64,000 nucleotides of DNA from Nocardia sienata NBRC 100364 (GCF_001613205.1 NZ_BDBX01000035.1:1-64000), one strand, 5' to 3'; shown: positions 25,737 to 34,598, counted from the first letter of the stretch. A program made the numbers and translations. Notes: generated from the letters alone by a model not told the origin.

Positions 25737-26935
25737 TGAAGATTTCGAAATCCCAGCTGGAGCGCTGGGACCTCACAGCCATGAACGACTGGGCCGACGC
25801 TCTGAACAACATCAACGAGCAGGCGATGCAGGCCATCGACAGCACCCGCAACTACTTCACCGACGCCGGAACCCATTGGCAGGGAGCCGCCTACAACGCA
25901 GCGTACGAGCGCATCTCCGAAGACCACGACCAATCCCGTCGCGTCTACTACGAAATCTCCGACGTACCGGGGATCATCAAGAACGCGGCAACCGACCTGA
26001 CTTCTCTTCGCGGCGTACTCCGCGGCAAGGCCGACGACGCAGTAGAAGCGGGTCTCCGCGTCGACGACGACTGGACCGTGCACGGAACCGACGAGGCACA
26101 GGTCAAGACCCATCAAGATGCGATCCGGGTCGCATACGATGCGCTGATCCAGGAGGTCTCCCGGCTTCAGATCGACATCCTGAACCAGGCGGGTCTGATA
26201 CGCGCGGCAGGTGACCTGCTCGGATCGGGAAACTTCATCGACGAGCAATCGACCAACAATCGGCGACAAACACTCGCGAAGCTGTACCACGACGACCTCC
26301 TCGCTCGGTTCAACGTCCCCGTCGACCCTGATGGCATGACGACCTGGCCGAAACCACCACTCAGCTGGCCGTTCGGCAGCCAGAAGATGACAGCCGAGGA
26401 AGCGCGTCTACTGGACGATCTCGGGCTCATGGGTGCTCGCGATGCCTACGGCATCTACAAGACCGCGATTCACGAGTCGGAGAACGTGTTCGACAGCGCG
26501 GGAATCACCGATGGACACTCGGACGCGTTCCGGCACGCCTACTGGAACGCGATGCTGGCCAACCGGTTCGGACCAGAGTTCGCACAGGAGTACACCAACG
26601 CCCACGAGGGAGTGGACACCAATGCGGCGTCCGCCGAAGCGATGGACCTTCACAACAATGCGGTGGGGCGCAGAATCGCCGCCGAACATCCCGACGCAAG
26701 CCCCGAAGAATTGGCCACATACGTCAAAGAAGCTGTTCTCCGTGGGGACATGGTAGTCGTCGGACCGGACGGTATGCTGACGCCGAGCGACCAGGTCGCC
26801 CTCGGTGAGACGGGCCGTGCCGAAGGGCCACCGGCGACAGGCGGCACCAAACCTCCGCCCACCGACACGGAGTTCACCTCGGGCGGGTACAACCCGGGAA
26901 GCGACGGCGAAAGTTACGGCACGTATGACAGCTAA
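25736..26935 (+). CDS. T7SS effector: WXG100-like N-terminus, DUF6973-like C-terminal domain
   Basis: 399 aa. Residues 1-110 are a WXG100-like helical hairpin with W-Q-G at 48-50 (THWQGAAYNAAYERI), the T7SS recognition module. A linker (210-220) leads to residues 240-345, where a conserved His/Asp/Asn pattern is seen: DGHSDAFRHAYWNAML (H261, H267), NAHEG (H290) and AEAMDLHNNAVGR (D304, N307, N308). This resembles DUF6973, found at the ends of polymorphic secreted toxins; the clustered His and acidic residues suggest a metal-dependent or hydrolytic site. The C-terminal 40 residues are Gly/Pro-rich. The overlapping downstream gene encodes a lipoprotein, the likely immunity factor. Toxicity is inferred from architecture, not shown. 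Confidence 0.82.
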   Translation: MKISKSQLERWDLTAMNDWADALNNINEQAMQAIDSTRNYFTDAGTHWQGAAYNAAYERISEDHDQSRRVYYEISDVPGIIKNAATDLTSLRGVLRGKADDAVEAGLRVDDDWTVHGTDEAQVKTHQDAIRVAYDALIQEVSRLQIDILNQAGLIRAAGDLLGSGNFIDEQSTNNRRQTLAKLYHDDLLARFNVPVDPDGMTTWPKPPLSWPFGSQKMTAEEARLLDDLGLMGARDAYGIYKTAIHESENVFDSAGITDGHSDAFRHAYWNAMLANRFGPEFAQEYTNAHEGVDTNAASAEAMDLHNNAVGRRIAAEHPDASPEELATYVKEAVLRGDMVVVGPDGMLTPSDQVALGETGRAEGPPATGGTKPPPTDTEFTSGGYNPGSDGESYGTYDS

Positions 26936-27341
26936 GACGGTACTGCTCACGTTGTTCGTATGCGCTGCGCTGACGCTGACTGCGTGTTCCGATGATGAAG
27001 GGGTTGCCTTGGAAGAAGACCGGACACTGTCGACTCAACTGGCCGACCTCCGCCAGAACGGTGGGTCGGTCAGCCTCCACGAGCTGACCGGCGGCGACTG
27101 GGACTCCGTTTATGTGTCGCATCAGCCGGTCTCCCGCGACTACGTCGAGCGCCAGGTCGGGGGCAAGATCGACATGGATGAGACGTTCATGCAACAGGGA
27201 AATATCCTCGTCTTTCTCAAGAACGGCGAGGTCGCTCGGGCAACCTACATCATCCCCGATCTCCTTCGGCCCGGTGAGTACTCCAGCAGCGTTCGAATCA
27301 CCGCCGATGGATACCCTGCGCTGCTCGAGATGTCCGAATAG
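26925..27341 (+). CDS. Lipoprotein, candidate immunity protein for the upstream T7SS effector
   Basis: 138 aa; the start overlaps the effector gene by 11 bp. Signal peptide with lipobox LTLTAC (Cys at about 21), so it is exported and lipid-anchored on the outer face of the membrane, where it could neutralise an incoming effector. The mature domain is small and mixed alpha/beta, ending SVRITADGYPALLEMSE. A relic of this C-terminus occurs at 41221-41280 with two or three substitutions, indicating that related lipoprotein genes were once present elsewhere in the window. Confidence 0.8.
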   Translation: MTAKTVLLTLFVCAALTLTACSDDEGVALEEDRTLSTQLADLRQNGGSVSLHELTGGDWDSVYVSHQPVSRDYVERQVGGKIDMDETFMQQGNILVFLKNGEVARATYIIPDLLRPGEYSSSVRITADGYPALLEMSE

Positions 27342-27456
27342 GGCACCTGAGCAGGGGGAGAGTAAGCCATATCTTGCTTCTGTGATGCCGGGCGTACCAT
27401 AGCGGCCGTGAATCGGGTTGTGGCTGACCTGCCGGCTCTGCTGAGACGGTGCCCGG

Positions 27457-27696
27457 TTGCTGCGGTCACTCGGGTACTCGCCGGTCGTGTGCCATATGGT
27501 CGCGTTCCACACGGCAGCGGAGGTCGAGGCTGGAGTGAGAGGCCTGGGCGCGGACATATTCGATGAGTTCCGGCTCCCGGTTGTGACCGGGCTCGACAAG
27601 GCCGCAGGTTTCCTGTGGTGGTCCGACCTGTCGACGGGTCCGAACGGAGAGGATTTCACGGTGGATGAGCGGCTCGCTGAAATCTTGCGGCGCTAG
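27457..27696 (+). CDS. Hypothetical small protein, possibly a frameshifted remnant
   Basis: 79 aa. The second half has good codon bias and protein-like character (EVEAGVRGLGADIFDEFRLP, FLWWSDLSTGPNGEDFTVDERLAEILRR). Just upstream, a different frame from a GTG at 27409 is also protein-like (VVADLPALLRRCPVAAVTRVLAG), so the two may be halves of one gene broken by a frameshift near 27490. No family recognised. Confidence 0.35.
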   Translation: MLRSLGYSPVVCHMVAFHTAAEVEAGVRGLGADIFDEFRLPVVTGLDKAAGFLWWSDLSTGPNGEDFTVDERLAEILRR

Positions 27697-27757
27697 AACC
27701 AGGCAGTGCCGTTCACACGGCGATTACGAAGGCGGAACCGCGACTGCGTGCAGCCGT

Positions 27758-27877
27758 TCAGCGCGTATCTGGGTCGATATGAGGTCCGCTCTCGTTCAGC
27801 GCCCAGTCGATGCGCTTGCGCTGGCTGCGGTCCATCGGTAAGTCGGGTATCTGCTCGACCGGCACCCACTCGACGCG
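27758..27877 (-). pseudogene. C-terminal fragment of a NUDIX-family protein
   Basis: Reverse-strand frame of 39 codons plus stop with NUDIX-tail character (VEWVPVEQIPDLPM, QRKRIDWAL, ending DPDTR). No start codon or Nudix box is present; the upstream end abuts another NUDIX fragment on the opposite strand at 27878. It is a decayed gene end. Confidence 0.5.
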
Positions 27878-28145
27878 CGTGGACCCCCAGGACATCTATC
27901 TTGCCCACGGCGCCGACCTCACCGACACCGGGCCGGATATCAACGAAGCCGAAATGATCCGGTGGATTTCGCTCGACGAATCGGTGCGGAGGATCGACCG
28001 CGGCGAGATCGTCGGCGCCGCGACCGTAGCCGGTGTGTATCGGGCGCTGCCGGAGGACCGCGGGTCGGTGGCCGGGCGCACGCCCGAATCGGCGGACCTT
28101 CGCTCACCGAATGGCTCGACGCCACCTACCCCGTCAAAGGGCTGA
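27878..28145 (+). pseudogene. C-terminal half of a second NUDIX hydrolase
   Basis: The plus-strand frame reads PQDIYLAHGADLTDTGPD, EAEMIRWISLDESVRRIDRG and VGAATVAGVYRAL, the C-terminal half of ADP-ribose-pyrophosphatase-like NUDIX proteins. The Nudix box is missing because the sequence upstream belongs to a different, oppositely oriented fragment. The last 35 codons look like read-through into non-coding DNA. Confidence 0.5.
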
Positions 28146-28163
28146 CCCCGCGGCCCCGGCCGA

Positions 28164-28529
28164 TCAGCAGCCCTTCGGAGCCCGCCAAGCGTCCTGCGCG
28201 TAGGTGGTCGAGCCGATCATGGCGCCGATCACGCCGCCGATGATCCCGAAGGGGATGGCCCCGACAAAGAAGATGGGCAGCCCTGCGATCGCGCCGCTCC
28301 CGGTCCCGAGCAGGGCGCCCAGACCGGCCCGGAGTTCGATGGAGTCGCCGGGCGCCATGCACGCCGCGACGGGCGCCACCGCCCCGCGCCCCGGAGCATC
28401 GGGTGCTTGCACCGGCGCGACCGGCGCGGGCGCCGGGGCCGGCTCGGCCGCCGCGACGCCCGCTGAACCGACAATGAGTTGCACGGCAATGACGCTGCCG
28501 AGCATGGTGCGGGTCGATATCTTCAACAT
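28164..28529 (-). CDS. Secreted glycine-zipper membrane protein
   Basis: 121 aa from the ATG at 28529 (a GTG two codons upstream is also possible). N-terminal signal peptide (TRTMLGSVIAVQLIVGSAGVAAAEP) and a Pro/Ala-rich linker are followed by two Gly-rich hydrophobic segments (GALLGTGSGAIAGLPIFFVG, PFGIIGGVIGAMIGSTTYA) that can form a helical hairpin in the membrane, and a Cys at the very C-terminus. Small exported proteins of this plan are common in Nocardia and mycobacteria; function unknown. Confidence 0.7.
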   Translation of the reverse strand: MLKISTRTMLGSVIAVQLIVGSAGVAAAEPAPAPAPVAPVQAPDAPGRGAVAPVAACMAPGDSIELRAGLGALLGTGSGAIAGLPIFFVGAIPFGIIGGVIGAMIGSTTYAQDAWRAPKGC

Positions 28530-28812
28530 ATGCACGCAGATCCCTGATCAGTCGAAAAACGCAGTGTGCGACCTGAGTAGTCAGATCTGCGACCATAATG
28601 TCGTATCGGCCGGTGTAATGCTCGCTTTCGATATCTCGGTCGGAGCGGGCCAGAAACCGTGCTCGCCGATGATCCGGCCTACCCCGCCTGCCCGTCCTGC
28701 GCTTGTAGACCCGGTTTCCGTCCTCCCCCATGTCGTCGGCTGGAAGAAGTTGCCGTCCGATTCTCGAATCGGCCGCCGGCACCTCGTAGGCTCGGGTCGA
28801 GCCGAAGTGTTG

Positions 28813-29241
28813 CTAGTCGTCGGGAAAGGCGCGGCGGTTTCGCTTGGTGATGCCGCGCCGTTTCTTCGCGGCGATGCGACGTTCCTTCGCGCCGCGCGAA
28901 GGCTTGGTGGCGCGGCGAACGGGCGGTGGAGCGGCAGCGGCGTCGCGCAGTAACGCGGCCAGGCGTTCGCGGGCGGCTGCGCGGTTCTGCAGCTGCGCGC
29001 GGTGCTCCGAAGCGGCGATCGTGAGCACCCCGTCGACCAGGCGGGTCGCCAGGCGGTCGAGCATCCGGGTGCGCAGCGACTCCGGCACGGAGGGCGAGTT
29101 GGCGAGGTCGAATAACAGCTCGACCCGGCTGTCGGTGGTGTTGACGTGCTGCCCGCCCGGGCCGGACGAGCGTGAGAACCGCTCGCGTAACTCGGCGGCG
29201 GGTATCACCAGCGTCCGAGTCACGGTCAGGTCTTCTGCCAT
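28813..29241 (-). CDS. arfB: Alternative ribosome-rescue factor ArfB (YaeJ-type peptidyl-tRNA hydrolase)
   Basis: 142 aa. GPGGQHVNTTDSRVEL carries the GGQ catalytic motif (residues 29-31) that hydrolyses peptidyl-tRNA in the ribosome, and the C-terminus is a Lys/Arg-rich tail (GAKERRIAAKKRRGITKRNRR) that enters the empty mRNA channel of stalled ribosomes. There is no codon-recognition domain, so it is ArfB rather than RF1/RF2. Length is normal and the gene looks intact. Confidence 0.93.
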   Translation of the reverse strand: MAEDLTVTRTLVIPAAELRERFSRSSGPGGQHVNTTDSRVELLFDLANSPSVPESLRTRMLDRLATRLVDGVLTIAASEHRAQLQNRAAARERLAALLRDAAAAPPPVRRATKPSRGAKERRIAAKKRRGITKRNRRAFPDD

Positions 29242-29347
29242 GATCCGATGCCGTCTTTCCGATTCGCGAGGCCACTATCCGGAGTGGCTGAATGGTGACT
29301 CTCTCGTTCACGATAGTGACGACCTTGTGTACGGGTAACAGGCAGCA

Positions 29348-29488
29348 CGCGGTCGCCGCGTTCTCATCGATATCGCCGACGCCGGACTCGCACGCCTCGC
29401 GAAGCCTCGCCTCGAGGGCCTGACCGAAGAGCTAGCGGACAGTACGGTGTCCCCCTCGAGTACTACCGGGAAGTCTCCCGTGGAGTGA
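29348..29488 (+). pseudogene. Possible 3' remnant of a MarR-like regulator
   Basis: Open frame of 46 codons without a start, reading RGRRVLIDIADAGLARLAK, similar to the wing and following helix of MarR regulators, then a degenerate tail to a TGA. Weak evidence, by-eye similarity only. Confidence 0.25.
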
Positions 29489-29549
29489 TGCGACGCGGCT
29501 CGGCTCGTTCGTAGTCTCGCCGTACTGCACAACGGCGAAAGGACTTTCG

Positions 29550-30371
29550 ATGGCCGCCCCCACCAAACGGAAATGGCCGATGCAGCGGTTCCGGGTGCCG
29601 ATTCTGCTCGTCGGGACGGTTGTGTTGCTGATCGCCGCACGGGGGCTGGACGCGCTCGTTTCGGATGTGCCTGTGCTTCGTTTCGCCCTCGGGATCGGCG
29701 CGGCCGCCGGGGCGATCTTCGCCTATACGTGGCTGTCCCGCCGTGTCGAGAACCGGCCGGCGGTCACCGAACTGGCCGCCGCGGGGCGGTGGAGCGGGCT
29801 CGGGCGTGGCGCGCTCATCGGCGCCGGAGCTTTCCTCGCGACCATGCTGCTCGCGGCCCTGTTCACCGACGCCGACGTCACCGGTGGGTCGTTCGGGGCC
29901 TGTCTGGGCGTGGCCGGCTCGATGGCCTCGGTGGCGGTCACCGAGGAACTGCTGTTCCGTGGCGTGGTGCACCGCATTTTGGAGGAACGGACCGGCAGCA
30001 TCGTCGCGATCGCGGCCTCGTCACTGATCTTCGGTCTGACACACTCGGTCAACAGCAACGCGACGCTATGGGGCGCCCTGGCCATCGCGGTCGAAGGCGG
30101 TGCACTGCTGGCCATTGCCTATACCGCCACGCGGTCGCTGTGGCTGCCGATCGGCCTGCATTTCGCCTGGAACTTCACCGAGTCCGGTGTGTTCGGCACT
30201 GCGGTATCCGGCGCCGACGGCGAACCCGGCCTGCTGCGCACCGTCCTTTCCGGACCGGAGGTACTCACCGGTGGGACCTTCGGTCCGGAAGCGAGCCTCT
30301 TCGCGCTGCTGTGCTGCCTGGTCCCGGCGGTGTGGCTCCTCCGCAGGGCGAAGCTCGTCACCCTGCGCTGA
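29550..30371 (+). CDS. CPBP-family intramembrane metalloprotease (CAAX protease/ABI)
   Basis: 273 aa with about eight hydrophobic spans. Diagnostic motifs: TEELLFRGVVHRIL (motif 1, EExxxR), SLIFGLTH (motif 2, FxxxH) and GLHFAWNFTE (motif 3, HxxxN). Bacterial members are membrane glutamic/metallo-type proteases used in bacteriocin maturation, immunity or unknown processing. ATG follows AAAGGA. No prenylated-protein or bacteriocin gene is adjacent. The Fic gene follows 276 bp downstream. Confidence 0.88.
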   Translation: MAAPTKRKWPMQRFRVPILLVGTVVLLIAARGLDALVSDVPVLRFALGIGAAAGAIFAYTWLSRRVENRPAVTELAAAGRWSGLGRGALIGAGAFLATMLLAALFTDADVTGGSFGACLGVAGSMASVAVTEELLFRGVVHRILEERTGSIVAIAASSLIFGLTHSVNSNATLWGALAIAVEGGALLAIAYTATRSLWLPIGLHFAWNFTESGVFGTAVSGADGEPGLLRTVLSGPEVLTGGTFGPEASLFALLCCLVPAVWLLRRAKLVTLR

Positions 30372-30586
30372 CCAGTTCACCTCCGGACCTCCCGGAGCGG
30401 GCATAGCTGCGCGGACACGCGATTTCCGGATGTCCACGCTCGAGGAACACGCTTTCCGGCAGCCCGGCATGCCCCGCATTTCGATCGGACTCCCGTAGGC
30501 GAAACGTCCGGGAACGACCTGGACGAGGCACTCGTCGCTCTCGAGAGACATGCGAAGCGCGACGAAAGTGGGATTTGGCGGCCCTC

Positions 30587-30638
30587 TATTCCTGCTTTAG
30601 GCTGAAAGCAGGAATAACAATGTCCCTAATCCTGGTTT
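30587..30638 (+). promoter_or_regulatory. Inverted-repeat operator upstream of the Fic gene
   Basis: A perfect 12-bp inverted repeat, TATTCCTGCTTT (30587-30598) and AAAGCAGGAATA (30605-30616) with a 6-bp spacer, is followed by a third, direct-orientation half-site AATCCTGGTTT (30628-30638). The array ends just before GGAGG and the ATG at 30648. It is the most evident operator in the window; the Fic protein's own C-terminal winged helix is the obvious candidate binder. Confidence 0.7.
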
Positions 30639-30647
30639 GGAGGCGCT

Positions 30648-31844
30648 ATGGCCGATATCGACTGGCCTCCGCATGAGCGGCCAGCGGTTCCATGGCGCCA
30701 GCAGTTCAGAGGCGGTACCCGCGAAGACCGGACGATGCGCGAAGTCGAGGTAAGCCTCCCCCCGGCCATCGCCGATTCGGATATTCGGTTGCCTTCGCAC
30801 CTGCTCGCCGACATGGAGGCGGCGTTACGCGAGATCACCGCCCTCGACGCGGAGCACGCGGCCGGACTCGGCGCTCTCGGCACATTGTTGTTGCGCACCG
30901 AGTGCGTGGCGTCCTCCCGAATCGAAGAGATCGACGCCGGGGTCGACGACTATGCGCGAGCGCTGCACGGGGTGAAAGCCAATCCCTCGGCTACCTCGAT
31001 GGTTGCCGCGACGACTGCCACGGATGTGCTTCTGGCCAAGGTCACCGGCACCAGAAGAATAGATGCGGACGACTTGACGGCCGCCCACCGCGAACTCATG
31101 CGGGACGACCCGACCGACGGCGACTACGCCGGACGCGTACGCGACATGCAGAACTGGATCGGCGGCAGCAAGTACTCACCCCGCGATGCCCTGTACGTTC
31201 CTCCCCCACCGGAAACTGTCGGCGGCTATCTGCAAGACCTCGTCAGGTACACCAACCGCGACGACATTCCCGCATTGACCCAAGCCGCGATCGCGCACGC
31301 GCAATTCGAATCCATCCACCCCTTCACCGACGGTAACGGCCGCATCGGTCGTGCACTGATCAACGCCGTACTCCGGCGCCGATCCGTAACGAGCACCGTG
31401 GTCGTGCCCCTGGCCTCGGCCCTGGTCGCGCATCGGGACCGCTACTTCGACGATCTGGCCGCCTACCGGAACGGCGACCCGGAACCGCTCATGCACTCGT
31501 TTACCGCGGGATCACGAATCGCAGCTTCCGAATCGCGCCGGACAGCAGGTCATCTGGCCGCCATTCCCGAACAGTGGCGAGAACTGACAGGTCCGGTACG
31601 CAGCCACAGCGCCGCCGCGAAGATCATGGCGTCACTGGTCGCCGTGCCCGTCATCACCGCGGAAGACGTCGCCGACCGACTCGGGCTGAGCACCAGCAGG
31701 GCCTACGCCGCCATCGAACGCCTGCACGAGAGCGGAGTGATCCGACCTCTGACGTCCCGAAAGAGAAATCAGGTGTGGGGCGCCGCCCTGGTTCTCGACG
31801 AACTGGACGCACTCGGGGCACGCATCAAGAAGGCGGCAACCTGA
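30648..31844 (+). CDS. Fic-family protein (AMPylase) with C-terminal winged helix
   Basis: 398 aa. Residues 1-130 hold an N-terminal helical domain with SSRIEEID (89-96), resembling the inhibitory helix motif (S/T)xxxE(G/N) but with E in place of the last G/N. The core Fic motif HPFTDGNGRIGR (224-235) is complete, including the catalytic His, and the flap TQAAIAHAQFESI precedes it. Residues about 325-390 form a winged helix (VITAEDVADRLGLSTSRAYAAIERLHESGVI). Such proteins transfer AMP to hydroxyl side chains and many repress their own promoters; the dyad just upstream fits autoregulation. Fragments homologous to its middle and 3' end survive at 34599-34655 and 35740-35795. Confidence 0.93.
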   Translation: MADIDWPPHERPAVPWRQQFRGGTREDRTMREVEVSLPPAIADSDIRLPSHLLADMEAALREITALDAEHAAGLGALGTLLLRTECVASSRIEEIDAGVDDYARALHGVKANPSATSMVAATTATDVLLAKVTGTRRIDADDLTAAHRELMRDDPTDGDYAGRVRDMQNWIGGSKYSPRDALYVPPPPETVGGYLQDLVRYTNRDDIPALTQAAIAHAQFESIHPFTDGNGRIGRALINAVLRRRSVTSTVVVPLASALVAHRDRYFDDLAAYRNGDPEPLMHSFTAGSRIAASESRRTAGHLAAIPEQWRELTGPVRSHSAAAKIMASLVAVPVITAEDVADRLGLSTSRAYAAIERLHESGVIRPLTSRKRNQVWGAALVLDELDALGARIKKAAT

Positions 31845-32023
31845 GCCATGCCCCGACGACGACCCACCGGCGGTTCACCTACAGGTCACCACTGGGCACA
31901 GCGTTCTTGTCGTCCGAGGTAGCTGTGTCGGACACTTTGCGTGTCGATCCGGCCGGCCCGGCCGGTCGGGTGAGCCCGGCCGATCGGGGTGCACGTCGAT
32001 CGCTACGCGAACCGAGGAGATTG

Positions 32024-32848
32024 ATGGAAACGATCACTGGAACCGCTGCCGGCGTCCCCTACACGGCGCTGCCACCCGACGGCGGGGTCGACGCTCCCGC
32101 CCCACTGATCGTGACCTGGCACATGCTGGATGCGCCGCGCACCGATGCGGCGTTCGCCGCGGCCCTGCCGATGGCCGGGGTGCCGGCCTGGCGGGTCCAT
32201 CTGGGCATGCCGATGTGTGGCGCCCGGATGGTCGACGGCCGCGTCGACGCCGTGCTCGAACTCGCCCGCCGGGACGCGCTACTCGCATTCCTCGCACCGT
32301 TCGCGCAACAGGCTGCCGACGAGTTCCCCGCGGCCCTGGCGGCACTCCGCGATCAGCTGCCGATCGACGAGGAGCCGATCGGCATTCTCGGCGCTTCGCT
32401 CGGCGGTGCGGTCGCACTCCGAGTGCTGGCCACGGAATCGATCCCGATCCGGCATATCGCACTCGTGAACCCGGCCGTGCGTATCCGCTCGGTGGTCCCC
32501 TTGACCGAGGGCATAGCCGGTCACCCGTATGAATGGACCGCCGAAGCCGAGCGTGTCGCCGACAGCCTGGACTTCGTGGCCCGCGCCGCCGAACTCACCG
32601 TCGCGCCGGCGCTGCTGGTCGTCAGCGGAGAAGATGATCACCCGGACCTCCGCGCCGATGCGGCCGCGCTGGTCCACACTCTGCGTCAGCGCTACGCACA
32701 GCCGGACGACGTCGAACTGGTCTCCGTGCCGAATCTCGCGCACCCGCTGGCCGACGAACCGGGGCTCGAGCCGGCGCCACAGGGTCCTGAAGCCAAGGCC
32801 GTCGACGACATCCTGACGCGATGGTTTCGCAGGCAGCTCGACTCGTAG
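32024..32848 (+). CDS. Alpha/beta hydrolase
   Basis: 274 aa; ATG preceded by GAGGAGA. Nucleophile elbow GASLGGAVAL and an early LIVTWHML strand define the fold; the acid and His are probably in VVSGEDDHPDL and NLAHPLADEP. No signal peptide or lipobox, so it is cytosolic. It resembles prolyl-oligopeptidase-type or BAAT-like small hydrolases, but the substrate is unknown. The first 180 bp after the Fic gene carry no gene. Confidence 0.85.
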   Translation: METITGTAAGVPYTALPPDGGVDAPAPLIVTWHMLDAPRTDAAFAAALPMAGVPAWRVHLGMPMCGARMVDGRVDAVLELARRDALLAFLAPFAQQAADEFPAALAALRDQLPIDEEPIGILGASLGGAVALRVLATESIPIRHIALVNPAVRIRSVVPLTEGIAGHPYEWTAEAERVADSLDFVARAAELTVAPALLVVSGEDDHPDLRADAAALVHTLRQRYAQPDDVELVSVPNLAHPLADEPGLEPAPQGPEAKAVDDILTRWFRRQLDS

Positions 32849-32920
32849 ACTTCGCCGTCGACCACCACAGTCGGCTGTGGTTCTGCCGGCGAGACCTCAG
32901 CGGAGGTCGATCTCCGTGGG

Positions 32921-33817
32921 TCACACGCCCTTCAGAACACGCTCGAGTGCCGCTCGGCCCACAGGTCCCCAGTGCGGTTTTCCGCCCGGGAGGCCCCGAT
33001 CTCCGTTCTGCCCCATGAGCATCAGGAACAAACTCTTCATGGCCGCCAGTCCGCGGGCTCGCCGGATCGCCGCCTCGTCCGCGAGCGCGTAGCTGTCGAA
33101 GAACCGTGCGGCCATGCCCGCGGGCAGCAGGACCCAGGCGGCGGCGAGGTCCCACGCCGGGTCACCGGCGAACAGGTCACCGAAGTCGACTATGCCCGAG
33201 AGCGTTCCGTCCGAGACGACGGCGTTCGCGGGATGGAGGTCGCCGTGCACCCACACCGGCGGGCCCTCCCACACGCCGGCGGCGACGGCATCGTCCCAGA
33301 CCGCCCGGACGTCGGCAGCGCGGTCGGCAGGGGCGACGGCTCGGAAGAAGGCTTCGAAGCCATCTGCGCAGTCCCGGGGATGGGCGCCGCGGTCGGTAGC
33401 GATCGGCGCCTCGGCGGGTGCGGGAACGTGCAGCGCCCGGAGGAATGCCGCCAGCGCCTCGGCCGCATGGGCGCCGCGGCTGATCGTGGCGTGGTCGAGC
33501 GGCTCGCCGGGAACCCACGTCATTACGGTCCAGTGCTTGGGGAAACGCTCGGACGGTTCACCGAATCGCACCGGGGCCGGCACCGGCAGCGGCAGGTGCG
33601 GGCCCAGCGCGGGTAGCCACCGCCGCTCCTTCAGCTGCACGTCCGGGGTGGGATCCATGCGCTCCATACGTACGGCCAGCTCGTCCCCGAGACGCCACAT
33701 CTGGTTGCCCCAGCCACCCGCCACCTCGCGGATGGTCAGGCCCGCGAGATCGGGATGCTGCTCCCGCAGCAGGTCACGGACCAGGTCTGCGGTGATCTCC
33801 AGCTCGGTGCCGGTCAT
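32921..33817 (-). CDS. Aminoglycoside phosphotransferase (APH)-family protein
   Basis: 298 aa kinase-like fold: VMTWVPGEPLDHATI hinge, catalytic loop VWVHGDLHPANAVV (Asp acting as base), and metal-binding GIVDFGDLFAGDPAWDLA. Family members phosphorylate aminoglycosides, macrolides, choline or other small molecules with ATP or GTP. Overall architecture is complete. Resistance cannot be assumed since most chromosomal APH-family proteins have other substrates, but an AAC(3)-type acetyltransferase lies 1 kb away. Confidence 0.9.
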   Translation of the reverse strand: MTGTELEITADLVRDLLREQHPDLAGLTIREVAGGWGNQMWRLGDELAVRMERMDPTPDVQLKERRWLPALGPHLPLPVPAPVRFGEPSERFPKHWTVMTWVPGEPLDHATISRGAHAAEALAAFLRALHVPAPAEAPIATDRGAHPRDCADGFEAFFRAVAPADRAADVRAVWDDAVAAGVWEGPPVWVHGDLHPANAVVSDGTLSGIVDFGDLFAGDPAWDLAAAWVLLPAGMAARFFDSYALADEAAIRRARGLAAMKSLFLMLMGQNGDRGLPGGKPHWGPVGRAALERVLKGV

Positions 33818-33881
33818 ACGAAGTCACTGTACTGAGGCAGCATGCAGTGTGAGTGTGGGCCGGACCGGCGGGCAGGAGTCG

Positions 33882-34487
33882 TCACGCGGGGGCGCCGAGC
33901 GGCGGGTGCTCGAGTACGCGGGGCTTGTACTCGACCAGCTGGATGCGGCCGTCGAAGGTGCGGTGCTCGATCATCTCGAGGGCGACGTCCGGATAGCCGT
34001 CGTAGATGCGTTCTGCACCCGTCGCCCCGGTGATCACCGGGAACATCACGACCCGGAAGCGGTCGACGAGTCCGGCTCGCAGCAGGGACCGGCACAGGCC
34101 GAGACTGCCGATCGTGCTGAGGAGCCCTGAACCACTCGACTTCATGGCGCGGACGGCCTCGACAGCGTCGTCACGGACCAGCCTGGAGTTGGCCCACCTC
34201 AACGGCTCCTCCAGCGAGGAGGAGAACACCACCTTGGATGCTCGCGTGAGCTCATCGACCGACGCCTCTTCTTCGGGCCGGAACTCGTCTTGGCCTTCCG
34301 GGACCTCGCCGGCGGCGAAGCCCGACATCAGGCGGTAGGTGTTCGCTCCCATCAGGTAGGTGACCTCGGGCTGCTCGCCGAGCCACGCGAGGTACTCCGG
34401 GCCCTCCAGGCCCCAGAACCCGGGCCATCCCTCTCCCGATGCGTAGCCGTCGAGGGAAGTGATGAAGTCGACGAGAAGCTCCGACAT
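33882..34487 (-). CDS. Dihydrofolate reductase-family (RibD C-terminal-like) protein
   Basis: 201 aa. N-terminal strand LLVDFITSLDGYASGEGWPGFWG, the conserved TYLMGANTYRLM, the VFSSSLEE segment and the NADPH-binding-like STIGSLGLCRSLLRAGLVD and PVITGATGAERIY match the RibD_C/DHFR-like family common in actinomycetes. GGAAAGGACATCGCC provides a ribosome binding site. These proteins are oxidoreductases of unknown substrate, not folate DHFR. A second, divergent member lies at 52628-53179. Confidence 0.87.
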   Translation of the reverse strand: MSELLVDFITSLDGYASGEGWPGFWGLEGPEYLAWLGEQPEVTYLMGANTYRLMSGFAAGEVPEGQDEFRPEEEASVDELTRASKVVFSSSLEEPLRWANSRLVRDDAVEAVRAMKSSGSGLLSTIGSLGLCRSLLRAGLVDRFRVVMFPVITGATGAERIYDGYPDVALEMIEHRTFDGRIQLVEYKPRVLEHPPLGAPA

Positions 34488-34598
34488 GGCGATGTCCTTT
34501 CCTAGGTGTCACGAGCTTCGACCGGCCGGGAGTGACAAACTCATCGGCCGCGCTGTCGGGTAGAGAGAACACGTGCGCTCACGAGCGAGCTGCACTAC

